Position numbers and translations under genes: made by a program
NCBI RefSeq assembly: GCF_007095465.1
Contig: NZ_SDGL01000005.1
Coordinates: 62,001-126,000, forward strand
Length of the DNA: 64,000 bases
DNA from: Lactobacillus mulieris
GTDB lineage: Bacteria; Bacillota; Bacilli; Lactobacillales; Lactobacillaceae
Direction: 5' to 3'
Part shown: positions 7,757 to 16,070 of the stretch, piece by piece
Numbering within the stretch: the stretch's first letter is position 1
How the letters are laid out: each line of letters opens with the position of its first letter
The notes under the pieces: model-generated
The model's database searches: none
Seen by the model: the letters and a program-made list of their open reading frames with translations, nothing else
What the model was told of the DNA's origin: nothing

Positions 7757-8942
7757 ATTTTTTCTGTAAGTTTATCTTTACTGAACTATGATTATCAAGT
7801 TTATAAATCAAGCTTGCAACTATACTGCCTTTTTTGAGCTTATTTTGCTTTTTAACTTCTAATTTAGGAGATAAATTTGCAAGTTTTTGGTCCTTAGCAA
7901 GCCAAAGGGCAGAATCTGTTTCAGGTACAACTGAAATTTTCTTTTTTTGTTTTTTGCTAGTAATTGTTATCTTTTGATACTTTTTTGGCAAGTTATTTTT
8001 ATTAATCTTAACTAACTGATATTTGTCAAATACTGTATCAATCATGTTATTAGTTTGAATAAATTGATTACTATATTCTCCTGGCACATCTAAAACTACT
8101 GTGATTACCCTACGATTATCAAAAGTTCCTGTTCCTACATAACAATAGCCAGCTGCATCCGTTTTCCCAGTCTTTAGTCCATCCATAGTACCTTTTTTAG
8201 GACCATAACCCATTCCTTCTAGCATATAAATGATATTTTCCATCTTGATTTCATTATCTTGACTAATTTTGAAGTTGGCATACTTAGTTTTAGTAATATT
8301 TAGAACTTCAGGATACTTATCTATCAAATATTTGGAAATCAAGGCCATATCTTTAGCTGAAAATTGATTTTCTTGATTATCATCAATCTTGGGTAGCTTT
8401 AAGTTACCTAATTCCCCATTTGATAAACCAATCATGTTATAAATTTCAGGATTTTTGACACCTGCTCTTTTTGCGACAACTTTCATTTTGTAATTAAAAG
8501 CAGCTACACTACCAGCGTCTGCTAGTGCCAATGCCTCAGTACTACCATCAGCTGAAACAATCATCATAGATTCAATAAGTGAGCGAACAGTATAACGTTC
8601 ATTATAAATTAACGGAACATTTGAAAAACGCCAATCATCTGCTACTTTTGCTACATCTTTACTTATTTGAATTTCTTGATCCCAGTCAAGCTTATGCTTA
8701 TGAATATCTTCCATGATTACTGCCAATGTTAAAATTTTTGTCAATGAAGCTACGGCATATTTCCTAGTTGCATTTTTTTGATAAAGAATCTGTCCTGTCT
8801 TTTCATCCATCATAAAAGCCGCTTTGACATTAACAGGCTTCTCGTCAGCTTTTACTACATTGAAAAAAGTTAAATTAATTATTCCAATAATGCAAAGGGC
8901 TACTAGCCAAGCAATTTTCAATTTATCCCTAAATCTTCTCAT
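7755..8942 (-). CDS. dacA: D-alanyl-D-alanine carboxypeptidase (serine type, DacA/PBP5 family)
   Basis: A 395-residue exported low-molecular-weight penicillin-binding protein that trims the terminal D-Ala from peptidoglycan stem peptides. A signal peptide spans about 1-32 (hydrophobic IAWLVALCIIGIINLTFF, cut near VVKA-DE). The SxxK motif is SLTK (Ser66, Lys69), the KTG motif lies in DGLKTGKTDAAG near 259, and a C-terminal beta domain of the PBP5 type follows. The second motif reads Ser130-Ala-Asp132 where the family usually has SxN. ATG 8942 is chosen as AAAGAGA stands 6 bases upstream; ATG 8948 and TTG 8963 are in frame. It shares no metabolic logic with its citrate neighbours. Confidence 0.9.
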   Translation of the reverse strand: MRRFRDKLKIAWLVALCIIGIINLTFFNVVKADEKPVNVKAAFMMDEKTGQILYQKNATRKYAVASLTKILTLAVIMEDIHKHKLDWDQEIQISKDVAKVADDWRFSNVPLIYNERYTVRSLIESMMIVSADGSTEALALADAGSVAAFNYKMKVVAKRAGVKNPEIYNMIGLSNGELGNLKLPKIDDNQENQFSAKDMALISKYLIDKYPEVLNITKTKYANFKISQDNEIKMENIIYMLEGMGYGPKKGTMDGLKTGKTDAAGYCYVGTGTFDNRRVITVVLDVPGEYSNQFIQTNNMIDTVFDKYQLVKINKNNLPKKYQKITITSKKQKKKISVVPETDSALWLAKDQKLANLSPKLEVKKQNKLKKGSIVASLIYKLDNHSSVKINLQKK

Positions 8943-9014
8943 TATCATTCTCTTTCTTTGCAATACATATCATAGTAACTAATTTTACTATATTTTTACT
9001 TATTTGAACAAAAA

Positions 9015-9044
9015 AAGTAAGCCATACCCAAGTATGTCTTACTT
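9015..9044 (-). terminator. Terminator of the first DASS transporter gene
   Basis: AAGTAAG-C-ATAC and GTATG-T-CTTACTT pair around a short loop, followed by seven T on the minus strand. Confidence 0.8.
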
Positions 9045-9064
9045 AAAAATCAATTAATCACTAA

Positions 9065-10519
9065 CTACCATAAGCCAATAATCTTCATCCAGCCTAAACC
9101 AAAGACGATAAAGAAAACGATGTAGAACAAACCGAGAATGAAGTTCATCTTCCACCATTCTCCTTGTTCAACATAACCACTACCTGCTAAAACTGAGGCT
9201 GGTCCATTTGCATAGTGGGTAGTTGAAGCCATAATAGCTGAAAAGATTGCTAAAAACATTGCTGCTGCCATCTTTGGGGCACCTGCACTTAAGGCAACTG
9301 CTAAAAATGGGCCATACATTGCAGTGTTGTGAGCAGTAGCACTAGCAAATAAGTAATGTGTATAGAATAGTAATACACCTAAAATAATTAAAACAATTAT
9401 CCAGTTATCATGACCAACTGATTTAGAAATAGTTTCAGATAACCACTTAATAAAGCCAAATTTAGTTAAACGATTGGCCATATAAACTAGAATTGATAGC
9501 CATACTAAAACATTCCAGCCACCCTTTTCTGAAAGGAAGTCATCATTTGATAAAACACCAGTAAGTAAAAGAAGTGACATAGAAATGAAAGCAATTAAAG
9601 TTGCATCAAGTGAAATTGAACTTGATAACATCCAAAGAACCAAAGTTAATAAGAAAATACCAGCCATCCACATTTCAGGTACAGATAATTTTCCCATCTT
9701 CTTTAATTCAGCACTTGCCCATTCTTTTGCATTAGGAGTTTCCTTAATATCTGGGCCATACATTTTATAAATAATAAATGGCACAATAAGTAATGCTAAT
9801 AAAGCAGGAACGCAAGTTGCTTCAAACCAACCAATCCAAGTAATATTTACTCCAAGTGACTTAGCCAATTCTACAGCAACTAAATTAGGAGCCATAGCAG
9901 TCAAAAAGAGCATTGATGTAATTAAATTGGCATGAAATTCAACAAAGGTCAAAAATGAACCCATTTTTTTACGACTTGGATCATTGGGCTTTGAATCAAA
10001 GTTTTCGGCTAAAGATTCTACCAATGGGAAAACAATACCACCAGCGCGTGCCGTATTTGATGGTGTTGCTGGACTAACTACTAAATCGATTGCTGCTACA
10101 GAATAACCTAAACCTAATGACTTGTGTCCAAACCATTCAATAAAATAAAAAGCAATTCTTCTTCCAAGGCCTGTCTTAATAATTCCTCTAGACAACATAA
10201 ATGCCATTGCAATTAGCCAAGCAGCCGAATTGGAGAAAGCTGACAAAGCAGATAAATCAACTGTATGCCCTTTAACTACAACGTCCTTAATTGGAGCTAA
10301 ACCAAGAAAAATAGTCAAAGTATATCCAATTAAAGTTGTAGCAGCAATTGGCAAGGGCTTAAAAATACACCCCATAATTGTCGCTAAAAAAATCGCCAAC
10401 ATATGCCATGCTTGTACAGTAACTCCTGCTGGTCTAACAGGTGTCGTGAACCAGAAAATCAATCCAACAATAATTGGAATGATGAAGCCTTTATAGTTCA
10501 CCTTTTCCAAATGTTTCAT
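9065..10519 (-). CDS. DASS-family anion transporter, probable citrate:succinate antiporter
   Basis: A 484-residue polytopic membrane protein with about 11-12 hydrophobic segments. It belongs to the divalent anion:sodium symporter family with CitT/TtdT-like members. The family signature region is PATPSNTARAGGIVFP (about 152-167), and the second substrate-site hairpin includes ASSTTHYANGPASV near 430. Given citrate lyase and the fumarase/fumarate reductase pair, exchange of citrate for succinate is the likeliest role; malate, fumarate or 2-oxoglutarate are possible substrates. It starts at ATG 10519 after AGGAGG and is transcribed alone. A second homologue lies directly upstream in the same direction. 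Confidence 0.85.
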   Translation of the reverse strand: MKHLEKVNYKGFIIPIIVGLIFWFTTPVRPAGVTVQAWHMLAIFLATIMGCIFKPLPIAATTLIGYTLTIFLGLAPIKDVVVKGHTVDLSALSAFSNSAAWLIAMAFMLSRGIIKTGLGRRIAFYFIEWFGHKSLGLGYSVAAIDLVVSPATPSNTARAGGIVFPLVESLAENFDSKPNDPSRKKMGSFLTFVEFHANLITSMLFLTAMAPNLVAVELAKSLGVNITWIGWFEATCVPALLALLIVPFIIYKMYGPDIKETPNAKEWASAELKKMGKLSVPEMWMAGIFLLTLVLWMLSSSISLDATLIAFISMSLLLLTGVLSNDDFLSEKGGWNVLVWLSILVYMANRLTKFGFIKWLSETISKSVGHDNWIIVLIILGVLLFYTHYLFASATAHNTAMYGPFLAVALSAGAPKMAAAMFLAIFSAIMASTTHYANGPASVLAGSGYVEQGEWWKMNFILGLFYIVFFIVFGLGWMKIIGLW

Positions 10520-10601
10520 AAAAAATCCTCCTGGGATTACTTCCCGCTAACAAACTCGCAAAGTAGTAAGTGATTCTGCGCTTGCTAAGCATTGCACAAT
10601 A

Positions 10602-10607
10602 ATTATA
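10602..10607 (-). promoter_or_regulatory. -10 element of the first DASS transporter gene
   Basis: TATAAT on the minus strand, 83 bases before the start; no convincing -35 at 16-18 bases. The leader contains a small GGGA-TCCC hairpin directly before the AGGAGG site. ATTTCAAA lies further upstream near 10635-10642. Confidence 0.5.
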
Positions 10608-10739
10608 CACTATTTTTCGGCGATATTTTATAAAATTTCAAAAAATATGCTGTTTTTTCAATAAGTTAAACGCTTCCAGTAAAAAGACATGTCTGCGCTT
10701 TCTTAAAGTTAACTAATTCACATTGTTAAAATAAATAAA

Positions 10740-10769
10740 AGCAATCCAACTTATAAAAAGTGAATTGCT
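10740..10769 (-). terminator. Terminator of the second DASS transporter gene
   Basis: AGCAAT ... ATTGCT with an inner imperfect CAACTT/AAGTG pairing, followed by a TTTTATTTATTTT tract on the minus strand. Confidence 0.7.
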
Positions 10770-10793
10770 CTTATTTTAAATATTCAAATAAAC

Positions 10794-12215
10794 TTAAAGG
10801 CCAATAATTTTCATCCAAATGCCACCAATTACACCATAAAGGACAAGATAAAACAATCCCAAAACAAAACTCATTTTCCACCAATCTGTTTGTTTAACAT
10901 AACCAGATGCAAACAAAGCTGTAGCAGGACCACAAGAATAATGCGTTGTTGATTGGTAAATGGCACCAGTAATTCCAAGCATGATAGCTGCAAACATTAC
11001 TGGAACACCCTCACCTTGTGCAATAAGTAAAAATGGAGCATACATTGCAACAACATGAGCTGTTCCACTAGCAAAAAAGTAATGTGTATAGAAATATACT
11101 AATACCAAGATAGCCATTACTAGCATGGGATTCATCCCTTTAATGGAATGCTTAATAAACAATTGTAACCAATGAATAACCCCACCATGGACACTCAATT
11201 GACTAGCCATAAAAATTAAAATCGAGAACCAAACAACAACATTCCAAGCACCTGTTTCATGCAACAAATCATCTGTTGTTAAAATTCCAGAAAGTAGTAG
11301 CAAGGCGACTGCCAAGAAAGCAACTAAAGTTGCATCTAATCCAATAAAACTTGATACCATCCATAAAACTAAAGCAAGCACAAAAATTGTCAGCATCAGC
11401 TTTTCAGCTATTGTCATCTTACCCATTTTTTCAAGCTCATGATCCGCCCACTGCTTAGCATTAGGGGTTTCTTTAATTTCTGGTGGATACATCTTATAAA
11501 TAATGAATGGAACAACTAAAAATGCTATCAACCCAGGAACAAGTGCTGCAAATAACCATTCAAACCATGAAATATGAACGCCATTTGCTTCTGCAAGTCC
11601 GACTGCTGCAACATTTGGAGCCGAAGCTGTCATAAAAAGAGAGGATGAAATTGTATTGGCATGAAATTCATTATAAACCAGATATGAACCAATTTTCTTT
11701 TCTGTACCATCCCCAACCTTTGAGCCAAAAGTTTCAGATAACGATTGAATAATTGGTAATACAATACCACCTGACCGAGCTGTATTGCTAGGAGTTGCGG
11801 GAGCAACTAATAAATCAATTAATGAAAGTGAATAGCCTAATCCCAATGTTTTTTTACCAAAATTACGTACAAAAATTAAGGCAATTCTTCTTCCCAAACC
11901 AGTCTTTACAAAACCACGTGCAATCATGTATGCCATGGCAATCATCCACGGAGTTGAATCTGCAAACGCAGTAAGTGCAAATTTCATCTTGACTAAGCCA
12001 GTTAGCAAAATTAAGACATAACTAATAATAGCGACTCCGACAATGGGGAGAGGTTTAGTGATACATGCAATAATTGTTGCTAAAAATATTGCAAACAAAT
12101 GCCAACCAGAAACACTAATTCCAGTTGGTCTAACTGCTGTTAGAAGCCAAAGTAAGACTCCAACAACAACTGGCACGATAAACCCACGGTAGTTTACCTT
12201 AGCCAAATTTTTCAT
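10794..12215 (-). CDS. DASS-family anion transporter, second copy
   Basis: A 473-residue homologue of the neighbouring transporter with the same layout: PATPSNTARSGGIVLP near 138-153, the KMYPPEIKETPNAKQWADHEL cytoplasmic loop broken at about 240-260, and YQSTTHYSCGPATAL near 425. The two align over the whole length with many conserved stretches but clearly diverged, so the duplication is not recent. Substrate is again citrate or a C4-dicarboxylate; two copies next to fumC-frdA suggest one for citrate/succinate exchange and one for malate or fumarate uptake, which is inference. ATG 12215 follows a strong AGGAGGG site. It has its own terminators on both sides. Confidence 0.85.
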   Translation of the reverse strand: MKNLAKVNYRGFIVPVVVGVLLWLLTAVRPTGISVSGWHLFAIFLATIIACITKPLPIVGVAIISYVLILLTGLVKMKFALTAFADSTPWMIAMAYMIARGFVKTGLGRRIALIFVRNFGKKTLGLGYSLSLIDLLVAPATPSNTARSGGIVLPIIQSLSETFGSKVGDGTEKKIGSYLVYNEFHANTISSSLFMTASAPNVAAVGLAEANGVHISWFEWLFAALVPGLIAFLVVPFIIYKMYPPEIKETPNAKQWADHELEKMGKMTIAEKLMLTIFVLALVLWMVSSFIGLDATLVAFLAVALLLLSGILTTDDLLHETGAWNVVVWFSILIFMASQLSVHGGVIHWLQLFIKHSIKGMNPMLVMAILVLVYFYTHYFFASGTAHVVAMYAPFLLIAQGEGVPVMFAAIMLGITGAIYQSTTHYSCGPATALFASGYVKQTDWWKMSFVLGLFYLVLYGVIGGIWMKIIGL

Positions 12216-12230
12216 AAAAATTCCCTCCTG

Positions 12231-12246
12231 ATAGGCAAATGCCTAT
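12231..12246 (-). promoter_or_regulatory. Perfect palindrome next to the ribosome binding site
   Basis: ATAGGCA-AA-TGCCTAT is a perfect 16-base palindrome immediately upstream of the AGGAGGG site of the second DASS gene. In the leader RNA it would form a hairpin beside the Shine-Dalgarno sequence. As DNA it could also be an operator. A likely -35 TTGAAA and -10 GATAAT lie about 30-55 bases further upstream. Confidence 0.4.
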
Positions 12247-12342
12247 TTTCAAGTACGAGCCTTATTCGGGTTCGCCAGTATTGATTATCCTCTTTATTTT
12301 ACTTTTTTCAAATTTATCTTTATTTTTTAACTTTTATAAAAA

Positions 12343-12371
12343 TAAGAGGCGTCTAAAATAGACTCCTCTTA
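12343..12371 (-). terminator. Terminator of the fumC-frdA operon
   Basis: A 13-base stem TAAGAGG-C-GTCTA / TAGAC-T-CCTCTTA with loop AAA, followed on the minus strand by TTTTTATAAAAG. Confidence 0.85.
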
Positions 12372-12384
12372 TAAAATATGATTT

Positions 12385-13776
12385 TTAATTTTCACGTGCA
12401 AATTTAGCCATTTGCATACCAGCTTGACGACCGAAAATAACTGTTTCAGCGATTGAGTTACCACCAATTCGGTTATTGCCGTGAAGTCCGCCTGATACTT
12501 CACCAGCAGCGTAAAGGCCTTTAATCACATTACCATTGGTATCAAGAACTTTAGTTTCTGGAGTGATGTGAATCCCACCCATCGTGTAGTGAATAGCTGG
12601 GTGAATGTGAATTGCAAAGAATGGACCTTTTTCAATGCCACGATCCATACCTGTACTTCTACCAAATTCAGTATCATTTGAAGCTTTAACAGCTTCATTC
12701 CAAGTTTTAACTGTTGCTTCTAAGTTAGCTGCATCAACACCAATTTCATTAGCCAATTCAGCAAGACCTGCGCCATGCTTAACCAAGCCAATAGCATCAT
12801 AAAATTCAACAGCCTTAACGTGATCACGAATTCCTTGGTCAAAGATTAGGTAAGCTCCATCTTCATTTAAACCAGTAATTGCATTTGAAACAATCTTTCG
12901 AGTATTAAGTTCATTAACAAATCTCTTACCCGCACGGTTAACTAAGATTGCACCTTCACCGCGAACAGCTTCACCGATTAAGAAAGTACGAGCCCCATCA
13001 GTTTGAGCAGTTGGGTGAACTTGAACATATTCCATTTGCATAAGTTGAGCATCAACTGCTTCAGCTAACTTCAAGCCATCACCTGTTGCACCAGCTTGGT
13101 TAGTAGTCTTGTAATCTACTAAGTCTGGACGATATTTTTTCATCATTTCCTTTGAAGCACCAAATCCACCAGAAGCAAGTAAAACTGCCTTAGCTGAAAC
13201 TTTCTTAAGACCGGATTCAGTTTCTACTTCAATTCCAGTAACGCTCTTATCTGCTTCAACAAGTTTAGTAACTTTTGCCTTGTTAAAGACTGGAATATCT
13301 TCTTCTTGAATCTTTTTAAGTAAGCCGGTAATCAAGTAACCACCAACTGGAGCCATTGAAGCTGGGCGGTGGGCCCGCTTTTTGCTCATACCACCAGTAA
13401 TGGTTAAATCAGTTAAATCAATACCATGTTCTTCAAGCCATGAAATAGCAATTGCAGAGTGATCAACAAAATATCTCAACATGTCACGGTCGTTTAACAA
13501 ACCGCCACCTTTTAAAGTTTCTTTGTAAAAATCTTCTTTATTGTCAATAATACCTTGAGCATATTGAACATTTGATTCAGAAGCATTCATCCCACTAGAA
13601 GCTTTATTAGTGTTACCACCTAAACCTTCATTTTTTTCAAAAACAGCAACTTTAAGTCCCAATTCGTGTGCTTGCATTGCAGCAGTTAGGCCAGTACCAC
13701 CAGCACCAACAATCACTGCATCATAACTTGCAGCAATTTCAGAACTTTCTTTTGGTGTGAAAACGAATTTCGCCAT
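12385..13776 (-). CDS. frdA: Fumarate reductase flavoprotein, soluble flavocytochrome-c type
   Basis: A 463-residue FAD enzyme reducing fumarate to succinate. It has the FAD-binding GAGGTG (24-29) and Glu47, a capping domain, and the catalytic set: VQVHPT with His254, Glu269 in LIGEAVRGEG, Arg285 in GKRFVNE, His in HYTMGG, and HGNNRIGGNS near the C-terminus. The layout matches the flavoprotein domain of flavocytochrome c fumarate reductases, but there is no signal peptide, heme motif or FMN-binding domain, so it is cytoplasmic and takes electrons from an unknown donor. ATG 13776 follows AAAGGAGAG; a TTG one codon earlier is in frame. It lies 17 bases after fumC, so the two form one operon. 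Confidence 0.9.
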   Translation of the reverse strand: MAKFVFTPKESSEIAASYDAVIVGAGGTGLTAAMQAHELGLKVAVFEKNEGLGGNTNKASSGMNASESNVQYAQGIIDNKEDFYKETLKGGGLLNDRDMLRYFVDHSAIAISWLEEHGIDLTDLTITGGMSKKRAHRPASMAPVGGYLITGLLKKIQEEDIPVFNKAKVTKLVEADKSVTGIEVETESGLKKVSAKAVLLASGGFGASKEMMKKYRPDLVDYKTTNQAGATGDGLKLAEAVDAQLMQMEYVQVHPTAQTDGARTFLIGEAVRGEGAILVNRAGKRFVNELNTRKIVSNAITGLNEDGAYLIFDQGIRDHVKAVEFYDAIGLVKHGAGLAELANEIGVDAANLEATVKTWNEAVKASNDTEFGRSTGMDRGIEKGPFFAIHIHPAIHYTMGGIHITPETKVLDTNGNVIKGLYAAGEVSGGLHGNNRIGGNSIAETVIFGRQAGMQMAKFAREN

Positions 13777-13793
13777 CAAGAACTCTCCTTTAA

Positions 13794-15197
13794 TTAGTCT
13801 TCTGGCTTACTACGATCAATATTGGTCATTTTAAGTAAGTCCATCCATTCATTATATTGTTCTTCTGTAACTTTTCCAGACTTAAGTGCAGCTTCACGCA
13901 AAGTTGTGCCTTCTTTGTCAGCTGTTTGAGCGATTGTTGCAGCTTCGTGGTAACCAATATGTGGTGACAAAGCTGTAACAGTCATCAAGGAATTTTCAAG
14001 TAAATCATCCATACGATCAGCATTTACAGTTAAGCCATGAATCATCTTATCAGCAAAGCCGGTAATAGTACCAGTTAAGATATCACAAGAGTCAAGGAAG
14101 GCTGCAATCATAACTGTCTTGTAAACATTCATTTCAAAGTTACCTTGTGAAGCAGTGAAAGTAATAGTAGTGTCGTTACCAAACACCTTAGCTGCAGCCA
14201 TCGTTACAGCTTCTGCTTGAGTTGGGTTAACCTTACCAGGCATAATAGATGAACCTGGTTCATTTGCTGGAATATTTAATTCATTGTAACCAGCTCTAGG
14301 ACCTGATGCTAAGAAACGAATGTCTTGAGCAATCTTGAACATATCAGCTGCTAAAGTCTTAAGTGCACCATGCATTACGTCAATACCAGAGTGGTGAGCT
14401 AAGCCCCAGAACTTGTTAGTATCAACCTTAAATTCATGACCATAAACTTCTGAAAGTTTACCTGCAATCTTTTCAGTCATACCAGGTGCAGCATTCAAAC
14501 CAGTACCTACTGCAGTACCACCAATAGCCAATTCATATAAAGTTGGCTTCAATTGGCGAATGTATTCTAAGTCATGCTTAAGTGCTGAAATGTAACCTGA
14601 AACTTCTTGACCAAATGTCAAAGGAGTTGCATCTTGAAGGTGGGTACGTCCAACTTTAACAGTCTTCCAATATTTATTTTGTTTTTCCTTTAATTCACTA
14701 ATCAAGTGTTCAATTGCTGGTTCAAGCTTATCAATTGCTTCAACTGCAACAATGTTCATAGCAGTTGGATATGTGTCGTTTGATGATTGACCACGGTTAA
14801 CATCATCGTTTGGCAAAATGTTAAGGCCTGGGTGTAACTTATTAGCAAGGTTGGCAACAACTTCATTAACGTTCATGTTACTTTGAGTACCTGAACCAGT
14901 CTGTAAAACGTGAAGTGGAAAGTCTTTACGTAAGTCTTCATCGCTTAATGCAAGTAAGTGTTCAATTGCATCTTCAATTGCCTTACCCTTTTCTTCTGGT
15001 TCATCTCCAACTTCAACATTAGATTGAGCAGCAGCCTTCTTTAAGTGAAGGAATGCACGAATAATTTGGAGTGGCATTAATTCACCACTTGGAAAGTTAT
15101 TACGACTTCTTTCAGTTTGAGGACCCCATAATGCATCCTTAGGAATCTTTACAGGACCAATAGTATCGCTTTCAATTCTGTATTCTTGTTCAGCCAT
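13794..15197 (-). CDS. fumC: Fumarate hydratase class II
   Basis: A 467-residue class II fumarase, the standard length, interconverting malate and fumarate without an iron-sulfur cluster. Signatures are TGSGTQSNMNVNEV (near 101-114), RTHLQDATPLTFGQE (near 185) and GSSIMPGKVNPTQAEA (near 316), the fumarase/aspartase loop. It is first in the fumC-frdA operon; running in the malate-to-fumarate direction it would feed fumarate reductase. ATG 15197 follows AAGGAG. A cre site and a promoter lie upstream, so carbon catabolite repression is likely. Confidence 0.96.
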   Translation of the reverse strand: MAEQEYRIESDTIGPVKIPKDALWGPQTERSRNNFPSGELMPLQIIRAFLHLKKAAAQSNVEVGDEPEEKGKAIEDAIEHLLALSDEDLRKDFPLHVLQTGSGTQSNMNVNEVVANLANKLHPGLNILPNDDVNRGQSSNDTYPTAMNIVAVEAIDKLEPAIEHLISELKEKQNKYWKTVKVGRTHLQDATPLTFGQEVSGYISALKHDLEYIRQLKPTLYELAIGGTAVGTGLNAAPGMTEKIAGKLSEVYGHEFKVDTNKFWGLAHHSGIDVMHGALKTLAADMFKIAQDIRFLASGPRAGYNELNIPANEPGSSIMPGKVNPTQAEAVTMAAAKVFGNDTTITFTASQGNFEMNVYKTVMIAAFLDSCDILTGTITGFADKMIHGLTVNADRMDDLLENSLMTVTALSPHIGYHEAATIAQTADKEGTTLREAALKSGKVTEEQYNEWMDLLKMTNIDRSKPED

Positions 15198-15229
15198 TTT
15201 AAATAATCTCCTTACTGAAATTTAGCATT

Positions 15230-15243
15230 TGATAGCGCTAACA
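15230..15243 (-). promoter_or_regulatory. cre site (CcpA operator) in the fumC leader
   Basis: TGTTAGCGCTATCA on the minus strand fits the cre consensus TGWNANCGNTNWCA at every position. It lies just downstream of the -10, between promoter and start, where CcpA acts as a roadblock repressor. Confidence 0.75.
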
Positions 15244-15248
15244 GCTTT

Positions 15249-15278
15249 ATTATACACCTATCTTATTTAAATATTCAA
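15249..15278 (-). promoter_or_regulatory. fumC-frdA promoter
   Basis: TATAAT (15254-15249) and TTGAAT (15278-15273) with an 18-base spacer on the minus strand. A perfect palindrome TTCAAATATTTGAA lies upstream at 15295-15308 and may bind a regulator. Confidence 0.65.
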
Positions 15279-15329
15279 AAAAACTAGATAAATTTTCAAA
15301 TATTTGAACTTAGCTATATATCTATTAAA

Positions 15330-15359
15330 AAAGTCCTTGTATAAAAATACAAGGACTTT
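15330..15359 (-). terminator. Terminator of the metQNI operon
   Basis: Perfect 13-bp stem AAAGTCCTTGTAT / ATACAAGGACTTT with loop AAAA and a following T-rich tract on the minus strand. Confidence 0.88.
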
Positions 15360-15368
15360 GAGAAAAAA

Positions 15369-16070
15369 TTAACGAACTTGATGATTAAATTTATTTGCTA
15401 AAAAGTCACCAACAACTTGAGTAATAAAAATTAAAATAATGACTAATATTGTTGCTACCAAAGTAACATCATTATTGAAGCGGTTATAACCATATGAAAT
15501 TGCTGTATTACCTAATCCTCCAGCGCCTACAGCTCCAGCCATTGCAGTTAATCCAATAAGCGAAATAACAGTTACAGTAGAAACACGAATTAATTCACTT
15601 CTGGCTTCTTTTAAGTAAATTTCAAAAATAATATCTTTAGTTGTAGCACCCAGTGATAAAGCAGCTTCAATCTTACCTGGATCAATCCCTTTTAAAGCCA
15701 CTTGAACTTGTCGTGCATAAAATGGGAAAACTCCCAAAGTCAATGGAACAAGAGCGGCTTTTATACCAATCTGTGTACCAACAATTTTTTGAGTCACTGG
15801 TGCAATAAATGCCAGCAATATTACAAATGGGATTGCTCTAAAGATTGAAACAATTTTATCAGCCAAATTATACCAAAATTTATTTGCTAAAATTCCACCT
15901 TCTTCAGTTAAAACCAAAATCACACCAAAAATAAGTCCTAAAAAACCACCAAAAATAGCTGACCAAAATGTCATAAAGAGTGTTTGAAAGATTGCAGTTC
16001 CCCAACCTGCATCCCCACTCCAACCTAAAGAAAAGACATTTGGTAAATATTGTTGTAATAATTTAAGCAT
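15369..16070 (-). CDS. metI: Methionine ABC transporter permease
   Basis: A 233-residue membrane protein with five or six hydrophobic segments and the binding-protein-dependent permease EAA loop [18 protein letters not shown] (about 148-166) that docks on MetN. The size and the [17 protein letters not shown] start match the MetI family. The gene overlaps the end of metN by 8 bases. It is last in metQ-metN-metI and is followed by a strong terminator. The T-box upstream of the operon reads a methionine codon, which supports methionine or its oxide as substrate. Confidence 0.93.
   Translation of the reverse strand: MLKLLQQYLPNVFSLGWSGDAGWGTAIFQTLFMTFWSAIFGGFLGLIFGVILVLTEEGGILANKFWYNLADKIVSIFRAIPFVILLAFIAPVTQKIVGTQIGIKAALVPLTLGVFPFYARQVQVALKGIDPGKIEAALSLGATTKDIIFEIYLKEARSELIRVSTVTVISLIGLTAMAGAVGAGGLGNTAISYGYNRFNNDVTLVATILVIILIFITQVVGDFLANKFNHQVR

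Noticed and set aside
10664..10680. Possible cre site near AAACGCTTCCA
   Set aside because: Lacks the conserved TG and breaks the W position, so it fails the consensus.
12216..12342. Riboswitch in the second DASS leader
   Set aside because: The leader is under 100 bases with only simple hairpins; none of the known riboswitch cores is recognisable.
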